This document shows, piece by piece, positions 25,022 through 33,325 of a stretch of DNA of 33,638 bases. Both the position numbers and the translations under genes were made by a program. The notes under the pieces were generated by a model. It was not told the origin of the DNA, did no database searches, and saw only the letters and a list, made by a program, of their open reading frames with translations. The first letter of the stretch is position 1; every line of letters starts with the position of its first letter. Source of the DNA: CAZCJU01 sp964498965 (GTDB lineage: Bacteria > Bacillota > Clostridia > Oscillospirales > CAG-272); the NCBI GenBank assembly GCA_964498965.1, contig CAZCJU010000012.1, forward strand, positions 1-33,638. Reading direction: 5' to 3'.

Positions 25022-25555
25022 ATGAATGATAAACAAATCAAAAAAAATGCCTTAACGATCTGCATTTGTGCCATGTTCACGGCTTTGAACGTGGTATTCA
25101 GTTCTTTCTCGCTTCCCGTCCCCGGCGGTCACCTTTACATGAACGATGTAGTTATATGTATCGCTTCGATATTGCTTGATCCGTTTTCGTCGTTTGTGGT
25201 AGGCGGTGTCGGTGCGTTTATCGGCGATCTTTTGTTTTATCCCGCACCGATGTTCGTATCGCTTGTAACTCACGGCTTACAGGCGATCGTGATCTCGCTT
25301 TTTTCTCATCATGTAATGAAAAAGCATCCCGTAGTTTCGTCCTGTATAGGCGTTACCCTCGGTGCGGTCATCATGGTTGTCGGTTATTCGCTCGGACGAG
25401 CATTTATTTACAGCACGCCCGAACACGCCATATTAAAGTTGCCGTATCAAATATTACAAGCGGCGGTCGGTGCGGTTTTGGGCGTACTAATTTGTCACGG
25501 CTCCGGCGTGCTTAAGCTGTATAACAAAATAGCGGGAAAGTACGACCGATCCTAA
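25022..25555 (+). CDS. ECF transporter S component (possible vitamin B6 family)
   Basis: This is a 177-residue membrane protein with about five to six helices. The segments LPVPGGHLYMNDVVICIASI and GGVGAFIGDLLFYPAPM are typical of small ECF S components in the DUF1393/ECF_ribofla_trS-like group. Substrate cannot be read from sequence. Divergent linkage to a MocR/PdxR-type regulator suggests a B6 vitamer (PdxU-like), although the regulator's PLP site is degenerate. It has a strong GGAGG site. The gene ends at a clear terminator. It would need EcfT and EcfA proteins from elsewhere, or the EcfT at 22223. Confidence 0.87.
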   Translation: MNDKQIKKNALTICICAMFTALNVVFSSFSLPVPGGHLYMNDVVICIASILLDPFSSFVVGGVGAFIGDLLFYPAPMFVSLVTHGLQAIVISLFSHHVMKKHPVVSSCIGVTLGAVIMVVGYSLGRAFIYSTPEHAILKLPYQILQAAVGAVLGVLICHGSGVLKLYNKIAGKYDRS

Positions 25556-25565
25556 GCATATGCTC

Positions 25566-25607
25566 AAAGCTCCCGGCAAGGCTTTTTCCTTGCACGGGAG
25601 CTTTTTT
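25566..25607 (+). terminator. Intrinsic terminator after the S-component gene
   Basis: AAGCTCCCG and CGGGAGCTT, with an inner GCAAGG/CCTTGC stem, form a long hairpin closed by a CTTTTT loop and followed by a run of T residues. It lies 10 bases after the stop codon. Confidence 0.9.
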
Positions 25608-25619
25608 GATTTCAAATCG

Positions 25620-26750
25620 TTATTCGCAAAAATCGTTTCCGAATATCGTGCGTAACATCACTTGGGCATATATTCTGTGCATATAATCGTTCGGGTGATT
25701 GGAATTCGAACCCGCCAGATCTTGATAGGTCTTTCTTTTCAAAAGTTGTAAATTTACCGTACCTATGTCAACGAATGCGGCATTTTTCCACGTTTTTTCC
25801 GCTTTCTCAAGCACCTTTATGTATTCCTTATGATACACAAGTATCGAGCCACCGCCTACGCTCCACGACATTTCTTCATTCGGGAAGCACGTGCCTATGA
25901 CGGCAACACTTGCATCGGGACATTCGCGTTCTATACGTGCTACCATTTTGTTTATATTATCCGCATATTTTTCCGGCAAGACCGCACAGCCGTCATTCAT
26001 GCCGAATGCGATAACGACGAGATCTGGTGAATAGGAAACGATCTCATCGAGCTTCGACAATCCGCCGTTTGAATCGGATCCGCTTACTCCGACATTTATC
26101 TGATTCACCGTTGCACCGAACGCTTTTTTTATATATTCTTCAACGAGCAGATTATATTGCGGGCAATACGGAGGGTTTCCCACCTTTGCCGACGACGACC
26201 AACCGTCGGTAATACTGTCGCCGGTAGAAACTATTCTTACAACATTTCCGTTTTTCGCTTTTTCGCAAAGCGTCTTAAACACGTCGTTTTTCGAGAGTGG
26301 GGGTGTTACCGCACATTTGTCTGAATGGGTATAGGTAACGGCAAGAGTCCACACCGCCATACCCATTTTATCTTTGCCTATTTCCGCCCTGATATATCCC
26401 CAACCAGATTTATTTGCGGCAGGGAGCTTAGTTTCGAGTTTGTTTTTTTCATGCTCTTCGACTGTCAGCGGAAAAAAGTACTCCTCATATTTCAAAAACG
26501 GTATATCGCCGCTTTTCAATATAACGAGCTTACCGTTTTCGACCGTATAATCCGTACCGAATTTGTATTCTGTTTTCAGATCGGCACTACGCACTGATAT
26601 TATTTTTTCTATGGGATACAGCAATGATATCGGTGCAAGCTCGCCGCTTTCATTTTCACGGACAAAGGCGGGTTCGGCATAGCTTACGTTTCCGGACCAG
26701 ATCGGATACAGGTATTTATCAAGCTCGAATTTCGTTATATCGTAATTCAT
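25620..26750 (-). CDS. SGNH/GDSL-family hydrolase
   Basis: The protein has 376 residues and no signal peptide. SGNH blocks are visible in the C-terminal part: GDSITDG (177-183, nucleophile Ser179), GVSGSDSNGG (221-230), FGMND (249-253) and SNHPNDYMH (350-358, His352). The usual catalytic Asp three residues before the His is replaced by Asn349, so it may work as a Ser-His dyad or with a different acid. The first 150 residues form a beta-rich domain of the kind found in esterases that deacylate carbohydrates. I chose ATG 26750, with GAGG six bases upstream; an in-frame GTG exists at 26762. It is a single-gene unit with its own promoter. Substrate unknown. Confidence 0.85.
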   Translation of the reverse strand: MNYDITKFELDKYLYPIWSGNVSYAEPAFVRENESGELAPISLLYPIEKIISVRSADLKTEYKFGTDYTVENGKLVILKSGDIPFLKYEEYFFPLTVEEHEKNKLETKLPAANKSGWGYIRAEIGKDKMGMAVWTLAVTYTHSDKCAVTPPLSKNDVFKTLCEKAKNGNVVRIVSTGDSITDGWSSSAKVGNPPYCPQYNLLVEEYIKKAFGATVNQINVGVSGSDSNGGLSKLDEIVSYSPDLVVIAFGMNDGCAVLPEKYADNINKMVARIERECPDASVAVIGTCFPNEEMSWSVGGGSILVYHKEYIKVLEKAEKTWKNAAFVDIGTVNLQLLKRKTYQDLAGSNSNHPNDYMHRIYAQVMLRTIFGNDFCE

Positions 26751-26796
26751 TATCGACCTCACAAGTAAAAATCGTGCCGTTTTCGGTCACGATGAA

Positions 26797-26825
26797 ATAA
26801 TATCACACGTTGCCGGTATTGTCAA
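26797..26825 (-). promoter_or_regulatory. Promoter of the SGNH hydrolase gene
   Basis: On the minus strand TTGACA (26820-26825) and TATTAT (26797-26802) are 17 bases apart. The start codon lies about 46 bases further. Confidence 0.8.
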
Positions 26826-26919
26826 GTGTTTTTACGTATACATATATAACGAAGTCGGGATCTATTCGATCTAAGCGATCCTGTCTGAAAAGACGGATCA
26901 ACGATGCGGTTTAATCGAG

Positions 26920-27609
26920 TCAACTGTCGTGTGCCTGTCTTTTCTTCATTTTTTGCCAATTTACAAAGCCGTAAATGTCGTTTATCAAAAATGCCGAAAA
27001 GCATACGGTGACCGACAAATATCTCATATCCTCGGCACTCGCCAACAGCCACAGCACTATAAGGACGATATCGTTTGCGGCATATCCCAAGGCAAAAAAC
27101 GGTGAGCGGCGAAACGTAAGGTACACCGCAACAAAGCTTGTCGTTACGGAAACGGTACTCGGAACGATATTTGCGGTATCGAAATATTTCAGCACATGAT
27201 AAAACAAAAACGTGATCAACGCCGACGCAACAAACATAGCAATCGTTTCGAACAAACCGATATTGTTCACCTTCACCTCATCGTGCTTTCCGTTATACGG
27301 ATTTTTGAGCCAAGCTACAAGTGCGAACACCGCCATCGGCATCGTCATGCCGATATACGTTATCATTTCGCCGTAATACGAAAATTTAAGCGATATTATT
27401 CCGTACAGCATACTGAATATTATCATAAGTGCCTGTCCCGTCGGATTTCCTTTCGCATTAAAGATCAATGCGGTAACACCGACCAGCGATGCGAGCAATG
27501 TAATGTAGCTCGTTCTGTCGAAAATGCAGAACGACACGCATATTGCACACACAGACACCGACCACAGCACAAACTCCGATTTTGAAAAATACGATAAAAG
27601 CTTCTTCAT
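26920..27609 (-). CDS. pnuC: PnuC-family transporter (nicotinamide riboside or related vitamin)
   Basis: This is a 229-residue membrane protein with about seven helices and the C-terminal family signature FLINDIYGFVNWQKMKKRQ. Other characteristic segments are LIFNAKGNPTGQALMIIF and FALGYAANDIVLIVLW. PnuC proteins take up nicotinamide riboside by facilitated diffusion; relatives take up thiamine or riboflavin. I chose ATG 27609, with AGGAG six bases upstream; in-frame ATG codons further upstream lie in the leader hairpin region. The gene has a consensus promoter and an attenuator-like leader (27619-27730), so it is probably ligand-regulated. Substrate is not settled: the leader is not a TPP or FMN element that I can recognise, which weakly favours nicotinamide riboside. 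Confidence 0.85.
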   Translation of the reverse strand: MKKLLSYFSKSEFVLWSVSVCAICVSFCIFDRTSYITLLASLVGVTALIFNAKGNPTGQALMIIFSMLYGIISLKFSYYGEMITYIGMTMPMAVFALVAWLKNPYNGKHDEVKVNNIGLFETIAMFVASALITFLFYHVLKYFDTANIVPSTVSVTTSFVAVYLTFRRSPFFALGYAANDIVLIVLWLLASAEDMRYLSVTVCFSAFLINDIYGFVNWQKMKKRQAHDS

Positions 27610-27618
27610 GATTTCTCC

Positions 27619-27730
27619 TTCACAAAAAAACGGAGTACCCGACATCACATCTTCAAAGACCTAACGATGTGTTATCGAATACTCCGATCAGCTACCCGGC
27701 GGCAGCATATATTAAATTCAGCTTAACCAA
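27619..27730 (-). promoter_or_regulatory. Attenuator-like leader of pnuC (possible riboswitch)
   Basis: On the minus strand a hairpin CGGAGTA/TACTCCG (27680-27686 with 27631-27637) encloses an internal loop and a second stem CACATC/GATGTG. It is followed directly by seven T residues (27624-27630), then the ribosome binding site AGGAG. A separate hairpin GCTGCC/GGTAGC lies upstream, near 27690-27706. The stem plus T-run just before the start site is typical of a regulated terminator. I cannot match the upstream part to a known riboswitch by eye. Confidence 0.6.
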
Positions 27731-27734
27731 TCGC

Positions 27735-27763
27735 ATTATACGGCAAATACGATGATTTGTCAA
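27735..27763 (-). promoter_or_regulatory. Consensus promoter of pnuC
   Basis: On the minus strand TTGACA (27758-27763) and TATAAT (27735-27740) are perfect and spaced by 17 bases. The start of transcription would be about 27728, just before the attenuator-like leader. Confidence 0.85.
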
Positions 27764-27789
27764 GTACGGTTTTCGTTACTAATTGTAAA

Positions 27790-28269
27790 TTATTTTCTTT
27801 TTTTCACGTACAAGCAAACGAACGCCGCTACGCACAATGCGGCAACGACAAAAGACACCGCCGCCGTTACGGCAAAACCTTTCATACAAGCTTCGGCAAT
27901 CAAGCTTGCCTCACTTTCGTACTTTTCCGAAAGCAACACCGTAAGCGAAGACGCAATTTCAGCCGCAGAACGCAGGCATAGCATGATCGTACCGCATTCG
28001 AGCGACGATGCCGAAGCGAATGCCAACGGCAAATACGGTTCCTTAAGCATCGGTCTTATCGCCGAAACGGCGGCTGTCGCCGAAAGATACATCAATACCG
28101 CCGCAAGCACGGCAAATATCGAATATCCCGAAAGCTCCTCAGTTTTCGCCGTAGTGAATGCCGCCGTTGACGCAACGTTGCCCGCCGCAAGCAACACTCC
28201 CGCAAGCACGGCAAAAAACACGGAGTTAAACCAACGCATTACATATATGATCTTATCCGCAAGCTTCAT
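27790..28269 (-). CDS. Small polytopic membrane protein of unknown function
   Basis: This 159-residue, Ala-rich protein has four predicted membrane helices (about residues 15-35, 49-70, 80-110 in part, 130-153) and a basic tail YVKKRK. I do not recognise a family. GAGG stands seven bases before the ATG and the coding frame is coherent, so I consider it real. It follows leuS in the same direction, separated by 55 bases that include an 8-bp hairpin, so it may be cotranscribed at a low level. The high alanine content and lack of polar residues suggest a channel, subunit or regulatory role, but nothing specific. Confidence 0.72.
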   Translation of the reverse strand: MKLADKIIYVMRWFNSVFFAVLAGVLLAAGNVASTAAFTTAKTEELSGYSIFAVLAAVLMYLSATAAVSAIRPMLKEPYLPLAFASASSLECGTIMLCLRSAAEIASSLTVLLSEKYESEASLIAEACMKGFAVTAAVSFVVAALCVAAFVCLYVKKRK

Positions 28270-28291
28270 ACACGACCTCGATCCGCAAGAA

Positions 28292-28315
28292 GCGGGTACC
28301 GATCGCAGTACCCGC
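28292..28315 (-). terminator. Hairpin between leuS and the small membrane protein (weak terminator)
   Basis: GCGGGTAC and GTACCCGC form a perfect 8-bp stem 10 bases past the leuS stop. The minus-strand sequence after it (TTCTTGCGG) has no T-run, so termination would be partial at best. Confidence 0.4.
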
Positions 28316-28324
28316 CATGCGGTT

Positions 28325-30727
28325 TTATTTTACCACTATATTGATGATTTTTCCCGGAATATAGATTTCCTTGACTATTGTTTTACCGTCGATCTGAGCG
28401 GCAACTCTATCGTTTTTGCGTGCCGCCTCAAGTGCAGTTTCTTTATCAGCGTCTTTTGCCAATTCAACGCTTCCGCGTATTTTTCCGTTCACTTGGATGC
28501 CTATTGTAACGGTATCGTCCACGGTTTTGCTTTCGTCGTATTCGGGCCAAGGTGCAAGTGAGCAAAGATCCTTTTCGCCGAGGCTTTCCCATATCTCCTC
28601 GCAAAGATGCGGAGCGAACGGGCAGAGCAACAGTGTAAAGGTCTTAAGCTCATCTTTCGTCAGCGTGCCTACAGAATATATTTCATTGATAAGGCTCATC
28701 AATGCGGCTATGGCGGTATTGAACTTCATACCGTCTATATCCTCGGTCACCTTTTTCACCGTTTTATGGAACAGACTTTCAAGACGAGGTGTACTTCCGG
28801 TACCTTTTACCATATCCGTGAGTGCGGCAACTCTTTCCAAAAATCTGCGACAGCCTTTTATACTTGCTTGCGACCACGGAGCGGATTTTTCGAAGTCGCC
28901 TATAAACATTTCGTACAGGCGAAGTGCGTCGGCACCGTAATCTCTTACTATATCATCGGGGTTTATTACATTGCCTCTCGATTTTGACATTTTTTCTCCG
29001 TTTTCACCGAGGATCATACCATGAGCCGTTCTCTTGAGGTAAGGCTCCTTGCATGAAAGCACACCGATATCGTAAAGAAATTTCGACCAAAATCTCGAAT
29101 ACAGCAAGTGAAGTGTTACGTGTTCCATTCCGCCGTTATACCAATCGACCGGCATCCAATAATCGAGGGCTTCCTTTGCGGCAAGTGCGTCGCAGTTATT
29201 CGGATCACAATAACGCAGAAAGTACCACGACGAGCCTGCCCAGTTCGGCATCGTATCTGTTTCTCTCTTAGCTTCACCGCCGCATTTCGGACAGGTCGTA
29301 TTTACCCACTCCGTTGCTTTTGAAAGCGGAGATTCGCCGTTATCGGTCGGTTCATACGCATCAAGCTCGGGCAATTTGAGCGGAAGTTCTTCCTCGGGTA
29401 TCGGCACCCAACCGCATTTTTCACAATAAACGAGCGGTACAGGTTCTCCCCAATATCTTTGACGCGAAAATACCCAATCCCTGAGTTTGAAGTTCGTCTT
29501 TTTCTCGCCGATGCCCTTTTCCGTCAAGTACTCGATGATCTTTTTCTTTGCGTCCTCCACGGAAAGACCGTCAAGGAATCCCGAATTTACCATATTGCCC
29601 GTTGCAACATCGGTAAACGGTTCATTCTGCACGTCGCCGCCCGCAACGACTTCAATTATCGGAAGGTCGAATTTCTTCGCAAATTCCCAGTCACGCGTAT
29701 CGTGAGCGGGTACAGCCATTATCGCACCCGTACCGTAAGTTGCGAGTACGTAATCCGAAACAAAGATCGGTATCTGTTTTTCGGTAACCGGATTTATCGC
29801 ACAAACTCCGTCGAGCCTTACACCCGTCTTATCTTTTGCAAGCTCCGTTCTTTCGAAATCCGATTTTTTTGCCGCATCGGCACGATACTTCAATATTTCG
29901 TCGTAATTTTTAAGCGAGTCTTTCCATTTATCTATGAGCTTATGTTCGGGAGCGATAACCATATACGTCGCACCGAAAAGCGTATCCGGGCGTGTGGTAA
30001 ACACTCTTATATTATCGCCGTAGGTCGTCGAAAAATCGACCTCCGCACCATACGAGCGACCTATCCAATTTATCTCCTGCGTTTTGACTCTTTCGATAAA
30101 ATCAAGCGGCTCGAGGTCATCTATAAGTCTGTCGGCGTAATCGGTTATTTTCAGCATCCACTGACTCTTAACCTTGCGTATTACCTCCGAGCCACAGCGT
30201 TCGCACACTCCGTTTACCACTTCCTCGTTTGCCAAAACGACTTTACAGGAGGTACAGAAATTAACCGCCATTTCCTTTTTATATGCAAGTCCGTGCTTAA
30301 ACAGTTGCAAAAAGATCCACTGTGTCCACTTATAATACTCCGGATCGGTGGTATTTATTTCTCTGCTCCAATCGAACGAAAGACCGAGCATTTTGAGCTG
30401 TGCCTTAAAGCGTTTTACGTTATTTTCGGTAACCGTTCTCGGGTGTATTTTATTCTTTATTGCGTAATTTTCGGTAGGAAGACCGAAAGCGTCCCAGCCC
30501 ATGGGAAAAAGCACGTTATAGCCCTGCATACGTTTCTTTCTCGAAACGATATCAAGTGCCGTATAAGGGCGGGGGTGTCCTATATGGAGTCCCTGACCCG
30601 AGGGGTAAGGAAATTCGACAAGTGCGAAATACTTCGGTTTCGAATAATCGTTTTTCGCTTCGAATGCGTGTTTTTCGTCCCAAATATTTTGCCATTTTTT
30701 TTCGATCGATGTGTAATCGTATTTCAT
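28325..30727 (-). CDS. leuS: Leucyl-tRNA synthetase
   Basis: This class-I synthetase has 800 residues, the usual bacterial length, and charges tRNA-Leu. Signatures are LHIGH at about residues 47-51, a first zinc-type Cys cluster (CTSCKVV...CERCG), the CP1 editing domain with TTRPDTLFGATY and GTGAIMAVPAHDTRDWEFA, a second Cys cluster (CEKCGW...CPKCGG), KMSKSRGN near residue 578, and the C-terminal anticodon-binding and DALR-like tail. The ATG is preceded by AAGGTC, 34 bases after rsfS. It is the last gene of the housekeeping run and is presumably cotranscribed. Confidence 0.97.
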   Translation of the reverse strand: MKYDYTSIEKKWQNIWDEKHAFEAKNDYSKPKYFALVEFPYPSGQGLHIGHPRPYTALDIVSRKKRMQGYNVLFPMGWDAFGLPTENYAIKNKIHPRTVTENNVKRFKAQLKMLGLSFDWSREINTTDPEYYKWTQWIFLQLFKHGLAYKKEMAVNFCTSCKVVLANEEVVNGVCERCGSEVIRKVKSQWMLKITDYADRLIDDLEPLDFIERVKTQEINWIGRSYGAEVDFSTTYGDNIRVFTTRPDTLFGATYMVIAPEHKLIDKWKDSLKNYDEILKYRADAAKKSDFERTELAKDKTGVRLDGVCAINPVTEKQIPIFVSDYVLATYGTGAIMAVPAHDTRDWEFAKKFDLPIIEVVAGGDVQNEPFTDVATGNMVNSGFLDGLSVEDAKKKIIEYLTEKGIGEKKTNFKLRDWVFSRQRYWGEPVPLVYCEKCGWVPIPEEELPLKLPELDAYEPTDNGESPLSKATEWVNTTCPKCGGEAKRETDTMPNWAGSSWYFLRYCDPNNCDALAAKEALDYWMPVDWYNGGMEHVTLHLLYSRFWSKFLYDIGVLSCKEPYLKRTAHGMILGENGEKMSKSRGNVINPDDIVRDYGADALRLYEMFIGDFEKSAPWSQASIKGCRRFLERVAALTDMVKGTGSTPRLESLFHKTVKKVTEDIDGMKFNTAIAALMSLINEIYSVGTLTKDELKTFTLLLCPFAPHLCEEIWESLGEKDLCSLAPWPEYDESKTVDDTVTIGIQVNGKIRGSVELAKDADKETALEAARKNDRVAAQIDGKTIVKEIYIPGKIINIVVK

Positions 30728-30761
30728 TATATGACCTTCTTCTGATTTATTCGTCTTTCGT

Positions 30762-31193
30762 TTATTCGCCGTCGCCGTGCGTATCCGATTCGATCTCCGT
30801 AGTATTTTCCCAGAGTTTATCGAGCTTATAAAAATCTCTTGCGTTCTTCACGAACACATGAACTATCACGGACGAAAAATCAAGCACGCTCCATTCTCCG
30901 CCGCCCATACCGTCGCGGTGATGCGGTGTTACACCGCAAAGTCCGATCTTATATTCGACCTCGTCCGCAAGCGTTTTCACTTGTGTGGAGGAATTTGCCG
31001 TTGCTATTACAAAATAATCGGCGATGACGGTTTTCTCGTTCACCGACAGGACCTTGATATCTCTCGCCTTTTTCGCATCGAGAACGTTTGCGATCTTTAC
31101 CGCAAGTTCTTTCGGCGTTGCGTTCGTCATATCGCAAATTTGAACCTCCGCTTCGTTTGTCAAAGCGTCTTTAAGCTCATTTGTTTTCTCCAT
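30762..31193 (-). CDS. rsfS: Ribosome silencing factor RsfS
   Basis: This is a 143-residue RsfS/Iojap protein. The core runs from about residue 27 (TPKELAVKIANVLDAKKARD) through IADYFVIATANSSTQVKTLA, HRDGMGGGEWSVLDFSSVIV and FYKLDKLWENTT. It binds ribosomal protein uL14 and blocks subunit joining when nutrients are scarce. The N-terminus is about 25 residues longer than in typical members. The chosen ATG has AAGGA six bases upstream and overlaps yqeK by 17 bases. This order (nadD, yqeK, rsfS) is widely conserved in Firmicutes. Confidence 0.95.
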   Translation of the reverse strand: MEKTNELKDALTNEAEVQICDMTNATPKELAVKIANVLDAKKARDIKVLSVNEKTVIADYFVIATANSSTQVKTLADEVEYKIGLCGVTPHHRDGMGGGEWSVLDFSSVIVHVFVKNARDFYKLDKLWENTTEIESDTHGDGE

Positions 31194-31839
31194 ATATTTT
31201 CCTTTCCTGCATTTCGTATTTTTTCAATTCGCATTTCATGTATTCCATACCGATCAATGTATCGGGGTGAATAAAGGCTTTTTTCTCCGTCAGATTTCTC
31301 ACGGTTAAATCATACGCCAAAAACACGGCTCTGTCAAGTCTATATGACACATTTTTTTCATTATTCTCGAAAAAATAATAATTTCTCAACCGAATACACG
31401 CATCGTGTTTTCTTTTCGGCTCGATATAATCCGCCAAAAACACGATTTTTTCGCCCAAACTCATTTTTGCCTTACCGGTACAATGACAATATATCATATC
31501 ACGTATATCGTCATCGACCAACGAAGGGTACAGCCGCTGAGCCAAATACGCTCCTGTTCTTGCGTGCAATGTTGACGGTGACAACTCGTCGTTTTCGGTA
31601 AGTTCAAGCCCGAGCCGCCGAAAAAGCTCCCTTTGCTCATCTGTGTCCCTTTGACGTGTTATATCGTGAAGCAGTCCCGCAATTCGCATTTTAAAGCACT
31701 CATTATCGCTCACGTTTTGCGTTCGGCAAATATCGCTTATGCATTTTTCCACGGACAAGCTGTGTTCAAGCCTGTCGGCGTTTTCGTATTTGTAAAGCTC
31801 GCTTTTCAGAAATTCGATATCACTTTCCGTATAGACCAT
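31177..31839 (-). CDS. yqeK: HD-domain Ap4A hydrolase YqeK
   Basis: This 220-residue HD-domain protein is of the YqeK family, symmetrical bis(5'-nucleosyl)-tetraphosphate hydrolases. Metal ligands visible are H27 in RLEHSLSVEKC, the HD pair in GLLHDITRQ, H in STLHARTGA, and the later IYCHCTGKAKMS and KIVFLADYIEPKRKHD elements. It starts within the end of nadD and overlaps rsfS, so translation is coupled. I see no ribosome binding site just before the ATG. Confidence 0.92.
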   Translation of the reverse strand: MVYTESDIEFLKSELYKYENADRLEHSLSVEKCISDICRTQNVSDNECFKMRIAGLLHDITRQRDTDEQRELFRRLGLELTENDELSPSTLHARTGAYLAQRLYPSLVDDDIRDMIYCHCTGKAKMSLGEKIVFLADYIEPKRKHDACIRLRNYYFFENNEKNVSYRLDRAVFLAYDLTVRNLTEKKAFIHPDTLIGMEYMKCELKKYEMQERKIYGENK

Positions 31840-32422
31840 ATTTTTTTATATACTCCGCAACGGTTTTCGGAACAAGCCCGTCAATATTTTCGCCCTTTTC
31901 GAGCCTTTCCCGCACTTCCGTGCTGGACAGCTCTATCGGCGAATATTTCGGTAGCATTATCCTCGCACCGTATTTTTTTTCGTATTCCGTTTTTTTCTCG
32001 GCTACCATCGCATTTTCGGTTTTCTCCCTTACCAAGCAGACAATCGTGCAGAGGGAAAATATCACGTTCGGATTTTTCCAACGGTCAAGTGACAAAAGCA
32101 TATCCGTGCCGAGCAGAAAATACAGCTCGTCGCAAAATTCAGAAAAATACTCGAGCGTTTGATACGTATAGCTTACCCCTTTTTTCTCTATTTCGTAATC
32201 CGATATTTCGATACGGGGGTCCCGAAAAACGTTTTTCAACATATTCAGTCTGTGATACGGGTCGTCGCCATCGGAAAGTCGCTTATGCGGCGGCACAAAT
32301 GCCGGCATTATCAACAGCTTATCGAGCTTTGCCTCCTCGACAAACGTTTCCGCCGACAGCTTATGTCCGTTGTGAAACGGGTTGAAGCTTCCCCCGTAAA
32401 TACCGAGTCTGCCCGTTTTCAT
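31820..32422 (-). CDS. nadD: Nicotinate-nucleotide adenylyltransferase NadD
   Basis: This 200-residue nucleotidyltransferase makes NaAD from NaMN and ATP in NAD synthesis. Visible signatures are GIYGGSFNPFHNGH at the N-terminus (the H-x-G-H motif), FVPPHKRLSDGDDPYHRLNM, FLLGTDMLLSLDRWKNP and ISSTEVR-type IELSSTEVRERL. The start overlaps the stop of yhbY (ATGA). The length is normal. Confidence 0.95.
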   Translation of the reverse strand: MKTGRLGIYGGSFNPFHNGHKLSAETFVEEAKLDKLLIMPAFVPPHKRLSDGDDPYHRLNMLKNVFRDPRIEISDYEIEKKGVSYTYQTLEYFSEFCDELYFLLGTDMLLSLDRWKNPNVIFSLCTIVCLVREKTENAMVAEKKTEYEKKYGARIMLPKYSPIELSSTEVRERLEKGENIDGLVPKTVAEYIKKYGLYGK

Positions 32423-32721
32423 GGAAGCATTATACGCTTTTGAGATCTTTTTTCGTCGTGCGTTTCACGATAGAGGATAAATTTCGAGCCTATCACCGCA
32501 ACGACCTCTGAATCGGTAAGCGACGAGATCCTATCCGCAGCTTCACGTGCCGTCAACATTGAATTTTCGAGAACGTGCAATTTGACAAGCTCTCTCGCCT
32601 CCAATGCGTCGGATACCTGTTTTATCATATTCTCGCCGATATCGTTTTTCCCCACCTGAAATATCGGCTGAATACTTTGAGCGAGTGATTTAAGATACGC
32701 CCTTTGTTTCGAATTAAGCAT
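32419..32721 (-). CDS. yhbY: YhbY-type RNA-binding protein (CRM domain)
   Basis: The protein has 100 residues and consists of one CRM domain. KQRAYLKSLAQSIQPIFQVG opens the fold, the family GxxG-like loop reads VGKNDIGE, and the domain ends VIGSKFILYRE. YhbY binds pre-50S ribosomal particles. It overlaps rdgB by 8 bases and nadD by 4. This placement before nadD is conserved in Clostridia. Confidence 0.92.
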   Translation of the reverse strand: MLNSKQRAYLKSLAQSIQPIFQVGKNDIGENMIKQVSDALEARELVKLHVLENSMLTAREAADRISSLTDSEVVAVIGSKFILYRETHDEKRSQKRIMLP

Positions 32722-33325
32722 TATATCTTTCCTTTAATTTTTCGGCAAGTGCCTTTATTGCGTTTCTGCGGTGACTTACCTTATTCTTTTCTTCCTTATT
32801 CATTTGTGCGAAGGTCATTCCGGCAGGCTCATAGAAAAACAGCGGGTCATAGCCGAAGCCGCCGCTTCCTATTTGCTCTTCGAGTATTATTCCGCCGACC
32901 TCGCCTTGACACACTATTTTTTCGCCGTCGGGAAAAACACAGCTCATACAGCACACGAATTTGCCCGTTCTTTTTTCATACGGTACGCCCGACAGCCTTT
33001 GCAAAAGCTTGGCGTTATTATCTTTTTCATCACCGCCGGAATAGCGTGCGGAAAGTATTCCCGGTTCGCCATTCAAAGCATCGACGCACAGTCCGGAATC
33101 GTCTGCAATCCCTATATAGCCCATAGAAGCGGGAACACTCGCCTTTATAACGGAATTTTCCTCAAAGCTGTTGCCGTTTTCATCAATCTCGCCCGTGAAG
33201 CCTATATCGTCAAGCGACAGAAGCTGTACGTTTATACCCTCCTGCATCAATATGTCCTTCAATTCGTCGATCTTCTTTCTGTTCCTCGATGCCAAAACGA
33301 ATTTCACATTATTCAAACAAAGCAT
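32714..33325 (-). CDS. rdgB: XTP/dITP pyrophosphatase (RdgB/HAM1 family)
   Basis: This is a 203-residue Ham1-family enzyme that removes non-canonical purine nucleotides (XTP, dITP, ITP). Signatures are KFVLASRNRKKIDELKDIL near the start, then SFEENSVIKAS, GIADDSGLCVDALNGEPGI, ILSARYSGG, FGYDPLFFYEPAGMTFAQM and SHRRNAIKAL. The ATG at 33325 has GGAGG nine bases upstream, inside the ftsY tail, and the genes overlap by 17 bases. Confidence 0.95.
   Translation of the reverse strand: MLCLNNVKFVLASRNRKKIDELKDILMQEGINVQLLSLDDIGFTGEIDENGNSFEENSVIKASVPASMGYIGIADDSGLCVDALNGEPGILSARYSGGDEKDNNAKLLQRLSGVPYEKRTGKFVCCMSCVFPDGEKIVCQGEVGGIILEEQIGSGGFGYDPLFFYEPAGMTFAQMNKEEKNKVSHRRNAIKALAEKLKERYNA

Noticed and set aside
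27619..27730. TPP, FMN or preQ1 riboswitch before pnuC
   Set aside because: Their conserved core sequences are absent on reading both strands by eye.
27752..28561. A 269-residue plus-strand frame
   Set aside because: It overlaps the small membrane protein and leuS on the opposite strand and has no family resemblance or ribosome binding site.
29459..30745. A 428-residue plus-strand open frame opposite leuS
   Set aside because: It is antisense to a well-conserved tRNA synthetase with intact motifs, has no good ribosome binding site, and its composition looks like a mirror of leuS codons.
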